Source of the DNA: Athripsodes cinereus | Lineage: Eukaryota; Arthropoda; Insecta; Trichoptera; Leptoceridae | Assembly: GCA_947579605.1 (NCBI GenBank) | Contig: OX388311.1 | Coordinates: 31,126,951 to 31,190,950, forward strand | Direction of reading: 5' to 3' | Length of the DNA: 64,000 nt | Shown here: piece after piece, positions 54,549 to 64,000 of the stretch | How positions within the stretch are numbered: position 1 is the stretch's first letter | How the letters are laid out: each line of letters opens with the position of its first letter | Position numbers and translations under genes: made by a program | The notes under the pieces: model-generated | What the model saw: the letters and a program-made list of their open reading frames with translations, nothing else | What the model was told of the DNA's origin: nothing | The model's database searches: none

Positions 54549-54729
54549 GTTCGTCGGTAGCCTGGAGGTAGAGTCTCGGCCTCGTGAACAGGGGGTCCGT
54601 GGTTCGATCCCAGGTGCCGGCAAACTCCCCTTTCACGACACAAGCTTTTAGCTTACTGTGAAAGGTGTATAGGGTTGTATTTGGGTTTATAACAAAACCC
54701 AGATATATCTTTTTAAAAAAAAAAAAAAA
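54549..54729 (+). mobile_element. SINE-1 copy 7, full length
   Basis: Complete head (GTCGGTAGCCTGGAGGTAGA, GGTTCGATCCCAGGTGCCGG), body and pure A tail. The 7-nt GTCGGTA and TGCCGGC of the head can pair like an acceptor stem. Confidence 0.95.
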
Positions 54730-54764
54730 TTTCACAGTATCATTTTTTAGAAACATTATTATTG

Positions 54765-55020
54765 AATAAATATTTTATATTTTCAAGTGTAACTTTGTGG
54801 AAATGCATTATTGCAATGCAACCCCCACCCTCCACATACCCCCTGCCAATTGTTACCACTCCTAAGATTTTTAATTGTTGCATGTCCTTTAATTTAAGAT
54901 TTAGTATTGTGTTTTTACTGATGATGACTACATTGTAGTTGAAAACATTCTAATAATTAAAACAATCTCATAGTGGAATGAAACAGTGTTTGATTTAATA
55001 TAAATATTATCTTTTATTAT
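54765..55020 (+). mobile_element. Hammerhead-containing Penelope-like fragment
   Basis: TTTTCAAGTGTAACTTTGTG at the start. CTGATGA (54918-54924), a stem GACTAC/GTAGTT with ATT loop, GAAA (54941-54944), then CTCATAGTGGAATGAAACAG and TGTTTGATTTAATATAAAT. It is the best CTGATGA match of the three cores in this window. No RT coding. Confidence 0.5.
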
Positions 55021-55024
55021 TATT

Positions 55025-56285
55025 GAAATTATAACATACTCTACAGGGGTCTTTATATCTTTAAGCCAGTGCGATCCCAGGGAAGACAAAAATTCACAAC
55101 AGTGTTTCCACTTTACTCACAAATTCAGAGTAGCTAGGTTAAATATAACAATACTTTTAAATAATTGGACTGCGTCTTCTACTGGGGATTCAGCAAGAAT
55201 TGTAATATATGTAGTTTTTTGAATTATCCAAAAAAAGCAGCATGTCAGAGATTAAACTTCTCCCCATAATTAATTCCAAAGATATCTCAGGGTTGGGTTA
55301 CTTAATCAGTAGATGGAGCTCTACGAGACGAATAATATGGTATCAATATCTCATTTTTTGAAAATTTGACACATGGGAGATTTATGGATCCACAGACTCA
55401 CACACCAGATATTAATAAGAATAGGAGACAATCATTTATTTTCGCGGCGGCAGAATTGCCATCCACACTTCTCAGCATTATACAACCAGATAAGTCTCCA
55501 CATGATCAGTCATGGTCACATAAAAACTTAACAGTCTAATGCCGTGAAAAATTCACCTATCCAGATATACAGGATATCAAAGGATTAGGCTCAAAACGCG
55601 GGATCAAAATACCAGCATTGTGCCTGAAATATCTGTGTTCAAAAACTTTTAACAAGTTTTTATTATAATAGATTTTTGAATTTTAATACACAAATTAACC
55701 GGTAAATCTAATTTTTGTAAATTATTTATTAAAGATTTCGGAGTTACCCCTGTAGCTGACATGACTAAAGGTATTATATAAACGGATCTAGAATGCCAAA
55801 TATTTTTTCTTTCTCCTGCTAGTTCTTTTATTTGATATTTGTATATTATACAAATATCAACATTATTAAAAAGACGGACAATGTCGGAAAAATGTTATTT
55901 AAAAAATTAAAAATGGCCAATATTTTAACAATCAAGATTTCCATCTCTTTTTTCAAAATTTCCCGCGGTTTTTGTCTATAATATGATTCGGCGGGAACTT
56001 TCCCACACATATGGCAACACAATAGAGTTTTTATTATTGTTGCTCACCGCAAGAAGTAATAATAATAATAATAGACAATATTGTAACGTAATGCAAGCAT
56101 AATATTATATTAATCATACTCTATGTGTGTGCATGAGATTTCTAGAATAATTCTATATTTTGACCATACTGTTGTACATTTATGCCTTTAATGTACTACG
56201 TTATGAATTAAAACAGTATGTCTTCTGTTTACGACTGGAACGATTTAGTTCAATCTTGACACACTATAGTTAATAAACAAGATTT
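55025..56285. other. No recognised gene; somewhat GC-richer stretch
   Basis: 55040-55620 is less A/T-rich (GCCAGTGCGATCCCAGGGAA, TTTTCGCGGCGGCAGAATTG) and may be an old transposon body, but every frame has stops and I recognise no domain. The rest is A/T-rich with an (AAT)n run near 56060. Confidence 0.4.
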
Positions 56286-56295
56286 TTTTTAACGT

Positions 56296-56526
56296 ACCTA
56301 TAGACAATTCACACAGATCGGGTTAGTCCCAAACTAAGAAATGAATTATATTAAGGGTACTTACGTGACGATACAAATATATACAATGCACTGAACACAT
56401 ATACATGTGACACCCAGACCCAGGACAATTTTAAAAACTCACTCTTCGATCTGCCCTGGCCGGGAATCGAATCCGGGACCTCGTGACTCAAAGGCAAGAG
56501 GGTTACATCCGCACCACACCGGCCGC
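56296..56526 (-). mobile_element. SINE-2, nearly complete copy
   Basis: On the minus strand: GGCCGGTGTGGTGCGGATGT, GGTCCCGGATTCGATTCCCG, ATTGTCCTGGGTCTGGGTGT, GTATCGTCACGTAAGTACCC and GGGACTAACCCGATCTGTG. B-box GATTCGATTCC. It gives the uninterrupted order for the split copy at 51.9 kb. Confidence 0.88.
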
Positions 56527-56579
56527 CCTATGATGATAATACACTACTTCTTCTATTGTCAACCCTAGAGATAACTCTC

Positions 56580-56655
56580 CTAGATATATTTATTTATTTT
56601 ATTCTTCTTGCACATCATCATTCACATAACAAAATAATATTATAGGCCTCTTCAA
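56580..56655 (-). mobile_element. 3' tail of the GATGATGTGCAAGAAGAAT non-LTR family
   Basis: TTTATTTATTTTATTCTTCT then TGCACATCATCATTCACATA, equal to the reversed tail at 63600. Confidence 0.55.
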
Positions 56656-56689
56656 AACTTTTTCAGTTTTATTAAGAATACTAATCAAC

Positions 56690-57135
56690 AGATACTTCAT
56701 GTGCACAACCGTCAAATTGTGCTGACTTCCTCTTACGTAACTTCCTAATCGGCTTCGGGTGGTTTACCCATGGTACGTTCACCAATCTCATCAATTTCTG
56801 TTTGAAACCATTATGTTTGACATCTGTGGAGCAAACAACATGTCAACTGACCGATTTTTTTGTAGAATACAGACAGAAAGAACAGAATACATTAAACGTT
56901 GAAGACTCTCTCCCATACCCGGATATCTCAGAAGTCGGGGGACTTTTATTTATCCGCTCTTCTAAGCAAAATTTTTGTCCTCACGGGCGGGCCCAAATGG
57001 GCAGCCTGAAGGGCTGGCCGGCCAATACCACCTCATGGGAATCTTTTATGCTACATTTACGTGTTCGATGCCCCTTAGCAGAAGGATTAAACGCAATCAT
57101 AAACGAATCAAACACAATGAATAGCAATAAATAAA
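56690..57135 (-). mobile_element. Repeat D copy
   Basis: TTCCTAATCGGCTTCGGGTG, GGTTTACCCATGGTACGTTC and ACCAATCTCATCAATTTCTG align with 5560-5690. The sequence continues to 57135 with a GC-rich patch (CCTCACGGGCGGGCCCAAAT). A 110-codon plus-strand frame is open across it, but I see no domain and the related copies do not keep it. Confidence 0.5.
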
Positions 57136-57689
57136 CAAAGCTCAACAACAATGGCTAATAAAAGATCCAAAAAATAACAAGCAAGCATAATTATCAATGT
57201 ATACAACAATATAGTATTTAGAACAGAAAACAGCAGAATTTTTTTGTTTGTTTCAGTTTGCGACTGGTTTCAATCCGTTAGTATCATTCACGAGCAGATT
57301 CAAAACTTTCAATTGCAGTTTTAAATCACTCGATCTAGGAGTGGACAAATGTTAAAAACAATAAAAAAAAATCGGGGTCTGTCTGTAGATAGGTATATAA
57401 AATAATCATCGCCAGATATAATACTTATTATTGTTATCTCCTGTATTTAGATAGCTAATACGAGTATTTGTAACACTTTGTTCATATAAACACTTTCATA
57501 TTAACTCAATACACAGAGACGGGCTTAGGAGATCTCACCTAAAAATCAATGCTCGGAGTGCTTTACATGTTTAGACTATGTTTTGTGATTTGCTAATGAG
57601 TATCAAACAAAAGCTCAATTCCAAAATGAGGAAATGTAGAGGTCTGTTAATTTTTCTATTACAATTCGTTTATTTTATTTTAACACCTG

Positions 57690-57980
57690 AATTTCACAGG
57701 ACACACAAAAACTTATAGAAAAGAGTGGGCCAATTCTTTTGCTGGATGATCCACGAAGTAATGCATATATATGTCAATTACGTAGTAAGATGGAAGAAAT
57801 TAGTATGAAGTGATAATCTCGCCACTTCACATCATCCTAATTTTTAAAACTTTTTGCTAGTTGGAAGAAATCGTACCTCTGCGATATACTCGTCCTCTGT
57901 CTATTGATTGTATGATTTCTCTGCATACACGTTTTGCTTGTTATCTATGTACATTAAAGAATAAATAAATAAAATAATAT
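57690..57980 (+). mobile_element. Repeat B fragment followed by a non-LTR 3' UTR and tail
   Basis: 57690-57765: CCTGAATTTCACAGGACACA, AGAGTGGGCCAATTCTTTTG (repeat B reverse landmarks). 57790-57975: GATGGAAGAAATTAGTATGA, GATAATCTCGCCACTTCACA and an AATAAATAAATAAAA tail as at 63.5 kb. Confidence 0.5.
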
Positions 57981-58479
57981 TTTGTATTTTACATTGATTT
58001 GTTATTTTGTATCCCTTAAAGTACGAGTTCTGCTCAAATTTGAGGGAATTAATATATTTACTGTGCATTTATAAAATAAATATGATTTTTGTAAAAAATA
58101 AATAATATTTAATATCCCAATAAACATATTTAAATTAGAATTGGAATTACCGTTGTATTAATGATGCGCAAAAAGAATAAATAATTAATATACCTATCTT
58201 TGCGGAACTGATAGGTATTGCGCCGGCCCTGCTATTCAATCTACCGTAAGTCATCAGTGACGTAACGTGCTTCCATGTATGCAAGTGAATCTCTGAGAAA
58301 ATATTATTATTATTATCAATAGTTATAATATGTAATAAGTAGTCAGATAGTTGATTGTTGCAATTGTTTACTTACTAAACTATTAATGATGTACACACAA
58401 TGATGGTTCTCATGATGCGACACTGGACCTCAACAATAGGCGCTCATTATCATAACTGATAAAATGCACACAAACCTAG

Positions 58480-58800
58480 TTATGTTAGCTATTTATGTAC
58501 ACACTGCATTCTCAATATCAGTATTATCATCATCAATGGTTCTACAACCCTGTTGGTCCCGTCTTGGTTTCCTTCGTGACTGCCAGTCCTGCTGTGCTGT
58601 TGTTCGCCAGTTCTGGATGAAAATGAGCTGTGCGTCCTTATTGACACCATACAGCCATCGAAGGTTCATCCTTAATAGTTTTCTTTGACTACCCGGTGTG
58701 GCATTCAAAAGCCTTTTTGGAATGTCCTCCTCACTCATTCGTTGGACGTGTCCAGTCCAACTTAGTCTTCAAATTAACATTTCATGTGTGATGATTTGAT
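58480..58800 (-). pseudogene. RTE-like C-terminal fragment (different subfamily)
   Basis: The minus strand reads WTGHVQRMSEEDIPKRLLN, then LRMNLRWLYGVNKDAQLI and IQNWRTTAQQDWQSRRKPR. This matches 'GHv.RM.....pk......g.r..gRpklRW.dgv..Da..lg..nW...a.dR..Wr'. The 81-codon frame is open, but upstream parts are lost. Confidence 0.65.
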
Positions 58801-58869
58801 CCCTATATAGACCATACAACTCCTGATTAAACCTGATATACTTTTCTCGCAGATTGAGCGAGCCTTAGG

Positions 58870-59220
58870 CAAGCACTGGTCAATTGAATATTATATTAAG
58901 TAGAATTTTGCGAGGCATTGCCGGAAAAAGTCTGCGAGACCGTGTGAGAAACACCATAATCCGGGAGATATGTGAGGTCCAGGATGTTGTTAGATGGGGA
59001 AGACAACGCCGAAGATTTTGGTATGAACACGTCCAGAGGATGGGTAGCACCAGAATCCCAAATATTGTTCTACATGGACTACCTGATGGAAGACGCCTAC
59101 CAGGAAGACCCTCTAAACGATGGAAGGACAGCTGGACCTCCACATCGCAAGAGGACCCTCCTGCATGAACAGACCTCTGGGTCTAATGAAAGATTAAGAA
59201 GAAGAATTTTGGCTTAAGAC
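58870..59220 (+). pseudogene. RTE-like C-terminal fragment on the opposite strand
   Basis: It reads ILRGIAGKSLRDRVRNTIIR, RRRFWYEHVQRMGSTRIPN and GLPDGRRLPGRPSKRWKDSW, stop near 59167. This belongs to a third RTE-type subfamily (YEHVQRM). It lies about 80 bp from the minus-strand fragment, so two truncated copies point toward each other's 5' sides. Confidence 0.7.
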
Positions 59221-59330
59221 TAAGCCGATTCGTAAGCATCGAGACACCTTTCCTGATCAATACTAAAGAAAGCTTGCACAGTCTGTTAGTTGCGCGAATG
59301 AGGTATCTGTTGAGTAATATTCTTCACATA
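59190..59330 (+). mobile_element. Repeat D fragment
   Basis: AGACTAAGCCGATTCGTAAG, CATCGAGACACCTTTCCTGA, GCTTGCACAGTCTGTTAGTT and GAATGAGGTATCTGTTGAGT align with the reverse of 5490-5600. It immediately follows the RTE-like fragment, so repeat D may be that element's 3' UTR. Confidence 0.55.
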
Positions 59331-59380
59331 TAAGTAGATATGTAATTATATTTTTTAATAAATTCATACTTGATTCGTAC

Positions 59381-59382
<2 letters not shown>

Positions 59383-59467
<85 letters not shown>

Positions 59468-59625
59468 TATATCTGGGTTTGTTATAAACCCAAATATAAC
59501 CTTATACACCTTTCACACTAAGCTAAAAGCTTGTGCCGTGAAAGGGGAGTTTGCCGGCACCTGGGATCGAACCACGGACCCCATGTTCTGAAGGCCGAGA
59601 CTCTACCTCCAGGCTACCGACGAAC
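59383..59625 (-). mobile_element. SINE-1 copy 8 with a 78-nt poly-A tail
   Basis: The minus-strand copy has a complete head. The tail appears as an unbroken run of 78 T (59383-59460). The right flank is also T-rich, hiding any target duplication. A pure tail that long usually marks a very recent insertion, though assembly can distort it. Confidence 0.93.
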
Positions 59626-59639
59626 TTTTTTTTTTTTTT

Positions 59640-60635
59640 GATTTTTTTTTTTTTTGTTGGAAATGGAATGGAAAATTAAAAACGAATTTACATTGAATAT
59701 ATTGAAATATACAAAATGATGCGTTGATGGTGCAATGGTTACTGCACATAATATTACTATTATCTCTAACTATCTTTAATACCGTGACATAGTCCAGAAG
59801 TATATTATGTATACTTATTAACAGGCCTACAACTATTTGTTTGCTTCTCAAGTATAGCATACACATTGCAAATACTTAACTGTTATATCATCAACAAGTT
59901 ACCTACAATAATTAATGAATAATTCATATCATAATATTATGTATAGTCTCGTTTGTACATATGCGTCTTGTGTATAACTGCATATTATTATTATTATTAT
60001 ACACAACAATAATTACACATGAATAAGACGTAAATAAATAAACAACAAGGAAGCGTTCAGTTATTGAAATAAATGTGATGATTTTATCGGCTATCATCAA
60101 CAATGATACTACGGTTTAAGATATATTATTAAATGCTGCTTTAATTTACTATACAAGTCATTTATATTTCGTATACAAGTAGGTAACAAATCTCCTACGT
60201 AACTGTAAGAATATAGTTTGTAAGAATATTGTAGTAGTGAGTAGTGCCTTGTAGCGAGTATCTCCTCCAAGGGACATTAAGGGTTGTAATTTAGAGGAGA
60301 ATTTTGTCGGGGGAGCCCTTAATTAAGGCAAATCCCGAGCCCTCCCTTTGAATTTTTCTTTTGTTTCGTTGAGTCTGGATGATATAGGAGCTCAGCTCTT
60401 TAAATATTCAAGGGAAAGTGGTAAGAAAACCCTTAATGATAAAATATCCTCAAACAGAATGGCTATTAGAAGAAATTTTATTAATATTTCTTCAGTTCAT
60501 TCATTTTTCTTCTCATAGCTGATGTGTGAAAAAAAAACAAATTTATCTGTTAGTTCTAGCGGTATTGCTTCATGCACACTTTCATTTGTTCTTAATTAAA
60601 GAAACTACTATATAGGGCTTAGAAAAAACAATTTC
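59640..60635. other. No recognisable gene
   Basis: A/T-rich. 60260-60350 has a GC-richer palindromic-looking patch (AAGGGACATTAAGGGTTGTA, GGGGGAGCCCTTAATTAAGG) without clear termini. Confidence 0.4.
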
Positions 60636-60639
60636 ACCT

Positions 60640-60740
60640 TATTTGGTAGTACCCCGGACGCGATGATTTGAACCCGTAACCCATCCTTATCGCGAGGTGT
60701 GTTTTGTCCAATTAAGCTACCGTGCGACTCGCCGAAGGCT
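60640..60740 (-). other. tRNA-like sequence, probably a SINE head
   Basis: The minus strand has GGTAGCTTAATTGGACAAAA (A-box-like) and TACGGGTTCAAATCATCG (B-box GGGTTCAAATC). The T-arm and acceptor pairings fail when drawn, so this is not a functional tRNA gene. No second copy lies in the window. Confidence 0.4.
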
Positions 60741-60744
60741 CCAA

Positions 60745-61355
60745 CATTCTTACTTATTCGTCCCAATGACAGCTTCATATAATGTAGGTATACATAAGTG
60801 TTTCTGTATTAGGAAGGCTGTATGTTGTGCTTTTATATGAAAATAATAACCATTACATTTTATAGATTGCAAAACTGTTCATACAATATGCTTTTCATTG
60901 AGCACAACATCGATATTTTATTCAATTTAATGTTTATATTCATTACAAATTGGCACTGCCGATAATAAACTTAAATGGTTTTGGTGCAGTAAGTAATATT
61001 CAATTTAGTTTATTGTACAATATGTGCCCGATATTTTGGTATGATCATCAGATATAAAATTTAGTAGGAAAGTCCTATAAGGTAATTATGTCGCCCACTG
61101 TGCGATCAACAGTTTTAACATTACTACATTATTTTAGTATACTGCTTATAAACGTTGTTGTGATAGGCATCTACCACAAGCGAGAACCCAAAAGACTATT
61201 TGCATAATATAATAATAAAAAAAGGTCCTCCTCTCTGTGCAATACTTCTTAATGCATTCAGTATTCTAGCCCTAAAGATTAAATGTTAAATTTCTCAGTC
61301 AAATGGTAATCTCATGTAGGTCCCCTTCCAAACTCAGAGGACACTTACAATATGA
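60745..61355. other. No recognisable gene
   Basis: A/T-rich sequence without coding resemblance. Confidence 0.4.
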
Positions 61356-61357
61356 AT

Positions 61358-61500
61358 GTTTAGAATAGAATAGAATAGAATAGAAATTCTTTTATTGCGC
61401 ATAAATACAAAATATCAACATACATTTTTTCTTAACATGGTTACAATTAAGTTGCAGCAGCCTCACTAGGTTAACCTGTATCGAGGCGTGCTGCGAATAA
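61358..61500 (-). mobile_element. 3' end of a CR1/jockey-type element with TTCTA repeats
   Basis: The plus strand AGAATAGAATAGAATAGAAA then TTCTTTTATTGCGCATAAAT and GTTGCAGCAGCCTCACTAGG reverses to a 3' UTR ending in (TTCTA)n, typical of CR1-group tails. Confidence 0.55.
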
Positions 61501-61559
61501 AAATAATAAACAATATACAATCAACAAACTATCATTATATCCACAAAAAAAATCAATCT

Positions 61560-62025
61560 CCAATCAGAAACCTCGATTGGAGAACCTCGATTGGTTCTCC
61601 AATCGAGGTTTCTGATTGGTTTTGTCATCTGCACCCAAATCCGGTTAAACAATAAAAAAATTAGTAAATATTCTAAACATTTGTTGCTAAGTGGTCGAAC
61701 TAGCAGCCGATAAAGTATTGAACTTAATTGTTCCGACGCCATTTAGATGGGAGATCGCGATCCATTTGAGATCTGAAAAAAGAGATCCCAAAAAGGTGGT
61801 TGCTTCTAAGGTTTGCATAAAGCGTCTCTCGATTGGTGGACCTTACATCGTGACAGTTAGAGTGGAGGAATTGGTGAACGTTGTCCATGGACACCGAAAG
61901 TGATCACTTAAGCCAGCCTAGAGCAAATACGTAAGCGTTGGGACACCTTTCTCACTTCTTCCGATTAGATGCTACACAATGTTGCATTGTGTAGACATGG
62001 TTCTCCAATCGAGGTTTCTGATTGG
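61560..62025 (+). mobile_element. Repeat C in permuted form, opening with a 27-bp hairpin
   Basis: 61560-61586 and 61593-61619 are perfect inverted copies of the family's right end (GGTTCTCCAATCGAGG inside). Next come GTCATCTGCACCCAAATCCG, AATAAAAAAA, ATTAGTAAATATTCTAAAC (61660-61678), then the body and a right arm ending at 62025. The distance from ATTAG to the right-arm end is 366 bp, the same as at 46 kb. So the tail precedes the body here: the order is rotated. Confidence 0.78.
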
Positions 62026-62365
62026 ACTTACAATATGGTTCATTTTATGGCATTATAAGACGCATTCGCACTCTCAGAACTGGAGGACAAACTCCACCAG
62101 TGTACTTGTATATCTCTTGCATATTATCTGGCATGTCTTTTTCGAAATTGATTTAGTGTATATCATTGTTTGCAAGGCAAGTAAACAAACTGGCCTTCAG
62201 CTTTAATAAGACTTGCAACAATCGTCTTATTGTCTACAATAATAATACTGTATAATATATCACATCTATATATCACATCCAGGAATAATGCTACATCTCA
62301 CAGCTGAATCGAAGATATTATTAAAATGAAATGTTTTACGTAGTAACTGTTCTCTTGAAAATGTC

Positions 62366-62575
62366 AAATTATCTTAACGAAAGAGCCAAAGATATAATTA
62401 CTAGTGTAAATTATCTTAACGAAAGAGCCAAAGATATAATTACTAGTGTATATTATCTTAACGATAGAGCCAAAGATATAATTACTAGTGTAAATTATCT
62501 TAACGAAAGAGCCAAAGATATAATTACTAGTGTAAATTATCTTTACGAAAGAGCCAAATAAATAACTACTAGTGT
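62366..62575 (+). repeat. 42-bp minisatellite, five copies
   Basis: The unit AATTATCTTAACGAAAGAGC + CAAAGATATAATTACTAGTG + TA repeats five times with only 1-4 changes per copy. Because 42 is divisible by 3, one frame stays open (YLNERAKDIITSVN repeated) until TAA in the last, more diverged unit. Confidence 0.92.
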
Positions 62576-62579
62576 AAAA

Positions 62580-63035
62580 AAATAAACAGTGTTAGCATTT
62601 TATAAACTTTTTAAATTATAAAATACGTTTTTCCACGAGGTAAACGCACAAATCCTCGAACAATATAATATAATCTTTGAATGTTTTCCAAGATTCAGGG
62701 AAGCTATAGAAAGTAAAATAATTACCAGTTCCATGTTTGTTACATTAAATTATTAAACGTGATGATCGGATGAATTCAAAGTCAGGCGTGTGTACGTATT
62801 ACTAATAAACGCAAAAACTAAAATACTTGAAGTATTAGTTACATAGAATACATTTACTTACAATAATCGTGATGTTACAGTTCATACAAGTCTTTAGTAT
62901 AGCATCTTTGAATATTATATGAAATGTACTATTGAAGAAAATAATATTAGCGCAGTTACAGCAATAAATTCCATGTATCAATAGTAGTTTTTATGCTTTT
63001 ATTTATTAAAGCAAAGATACAATGACTTGATGTCA
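62580..63035. other. No recognisable gene
   Basis: A/T-rich sequence, no family-like coding. Confidence 0.4.
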
Positions 63036-63105
63036 GATTGGCAATGTCCTTATAAGACGAAAGACGCCTCTCTCAATAAAAAACAAAAGTAGACTCGCTA
63101 ACAAA
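63036..63105 (+). mobile_element. Hammerhead-family fragment
   Basis: GGCAATGTCCTTATAAGACG then AAAGACGCCTCTCTCAATAA. It is the plus-strand counterpart of 14225-14330; the core is degenerate. Confidence 0.4.
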
Positions 63106-63119
63106 CAAGAACATCATCG

Positions 63120-63640
63120 AATACCCTACTGTCAAGGTCCCGGGCTACAGTCTCCCCCGAAAAGTCTGGGTCCAACAAAACAGAATTCGCACGGGTCAAG
63201 GCTGCTGCAACTACCTAATGTGAAAATGTGGTAAAAGGAGTCTCCGGAATGCGACTGTGGAGCTCAGTCTTAAACAATCCAATATCTGGTGGAAGAGTGT
63301 GCAAGAAGAAAGTACGAAGGAGACTGCATAACCATCCATAGGTCGACCCCAGAGGTGGTACAGTGGTTTTCTGGACCAGAACGAAGAACTTGATTAGAAT
63401 GATTATTATACAAGCCGAAGTCATGCAAAAATAATTAAGTAAGTACTTATAGTCCCCTAACCCCTTCCTATAGTTCCCGGTCCCTTTGGAGTGTCAGGTA
63501 TGTGGACAGAGCCAAAGAAATCACTATATAGTCATAATCTCGCTACTGCATATCATCACGTTTCTTTCTTATGTAAACTGATTTGTTGGTTTTGTTACAT
63601 GAATGATGATATGCAAGAAGAATGAAGTAAATAAATAAAC
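63120..63640 (+). pseudogene. 3' end of a non-LTR retrotransposon: C-terminal Cys/His domain, 3' UTR and tail
   Basis: RIRTGQGCCNYL in one frame is followed, after a shift, by ECDCGAQS (stop) TIQYLVEECARRKYEGDCIT and HRSTPEVVQWFSG. This is the 'R.RtG.grcn..m..W....sp.CdCG...qti.Hiv.eCp.r...' domain at the C-terminus of many insect non-LTR polyproteins. An in-frame stop and at least one frameshift make it dead. The 3' UTR carries TCATAATCTCGCTACTGCAT and ends GATGATATGCAAGAAGAATG plus AAATAAATAA, which identifies the orphan tails at 10.9, 56.6 and 57.8 kb. Confidence 0.75.
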
Positions 63641-63644
63641 AGTG

Positions 63645-64000
63645 AATATATTATAATATATAAAAAAATGATTAAACAAGATTTACACTGGCATCTATTT
63701 TCCCTTCTAAACATAAAAAAATAATAATAATAATGTAAGTAAACCATCTGAACCTAAAGGTGTAAGCAAAAATGCTTCCCAAAAACTAAAAAGTTTCCCT
63801 CACTGTATTCCTTAGTATTCATTGAATAACTATATAATGGTAATCAAACGTCATGACTGAAGTTCATTGATCTATGATCAGCGTTACTAATGTAATGTAA
63901 CTAATGTGTGTAATGAATACAACAGTATACAATTATAATATTATAATAATATACAGTAACTGACTAAAATGCGAGCAATATGAATGAATCAATGCAATTC
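63645..64000. other. No recognisable gene
   Basis: A/T-rich sequence with a short (AAT)n run at about 63721-63735, to the window edge. Confidence 0.4.

Noticed and set aside
56802..57134. 110-codon frame in repeat D
   Set aside because: It overlaps a repeat whose other copies do not keep the frame, and no domain is visible.
60640..60740. Functional tRNA gene
   Set aside because: A- and B-box-like strings exist, but acceptor and T-stem do not pair when drawn.
62331..62575. Possible CRISPR-like array
   Set aside because: The five units are contiguous with no unique spacers, and the genome is eukaryotic. It is a minisatellite.
1..64000. LTR retrotransposon or endogenous viral sequence
   Set aside because: No paired LTRs, primer-binding site, protease, integrase or envelope-like coding was seen. 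All RT sequences belong to non-LTR types.

Overview
This is an AT-rich stretch of an insect nuclear genome (about 30% GC by eye). It is filled almost end to end with transposable-element debris. The case for an insect rests on the mix of RTE-type, CR1-like and I-like non-LTR retrotransposons, tRNA-derived SINEs, many short inverted-repeat elements, frequent 'taggtaggtac' strings, and one spliced, Asn/Ser-rich coding exon. The repeat styles resemble Lepidoptera or Hemiptera; I cannot place the order from sequence alone.

Layout. 1-5 kb: the C-terminal end of a non-LTR reverse transcriptase running off the left edge, then AT-rich DNA, a 703-bp TTAA-flanked foldback element and SINE pieces. 5.8 kb: a perfect 56-bp hairpin. 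6.3-9.7 kb (minus strand): a CR1/L2-like retrotransposon with an intact 999-residue endonuclease/reverse transcriptase. 10-12.3 kb: several broken C-terminal ends of jockey/CR1-type elements and a SINE. 13-22 kb: decayed RTE ends, foldback elements, a hAT-like element that splits an RTE reading frame, and two fragments with hammerhead-ribozyme-like cores. 22.3-28 kb: SINEs, then an I-like retrotransposon (minus strand, full ORF2 with endonuclease, RT and RNase H, 5'-truncated gag). It sits head-to-tail with a second, very short copy, and all three junctions carry the same 12-14 bp site. 28-44 kb: SINE and RTE fragments and a hAT-like MITE with a perfect 8-bp target duplication. 44.1-45.0 kb (minus): the only convincing host-gene piece, a 291-codon first coding exon with a strong splice donor. 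45-64 kb: a 406-bp family present in permuted form, a 9-bp array grown from a CR1-like 3' tail, a Harbinger-like MITE nested in a SINE, more RTE ends, a 42-bp minisatellite and another non-LTR 3' end at the right edge.

How the parts relate. Eight copies of SINE-1 (tRNA-like head) and about twenty of repeat B are scattered on both strands. Repeat B ends in the same roughly 40-bp 3' sequence as the RTE elements here, which suggests that RTE machinery mobilises it. Several elements are nested, giving a relative order of events. No rRNA, functional tRNA, CRISPR array or virus-like gene was found. Repeat names such as 'SINE-1', 'repeat B', 'repeat C' and 'repeat D' are local labels used only in this annotation.
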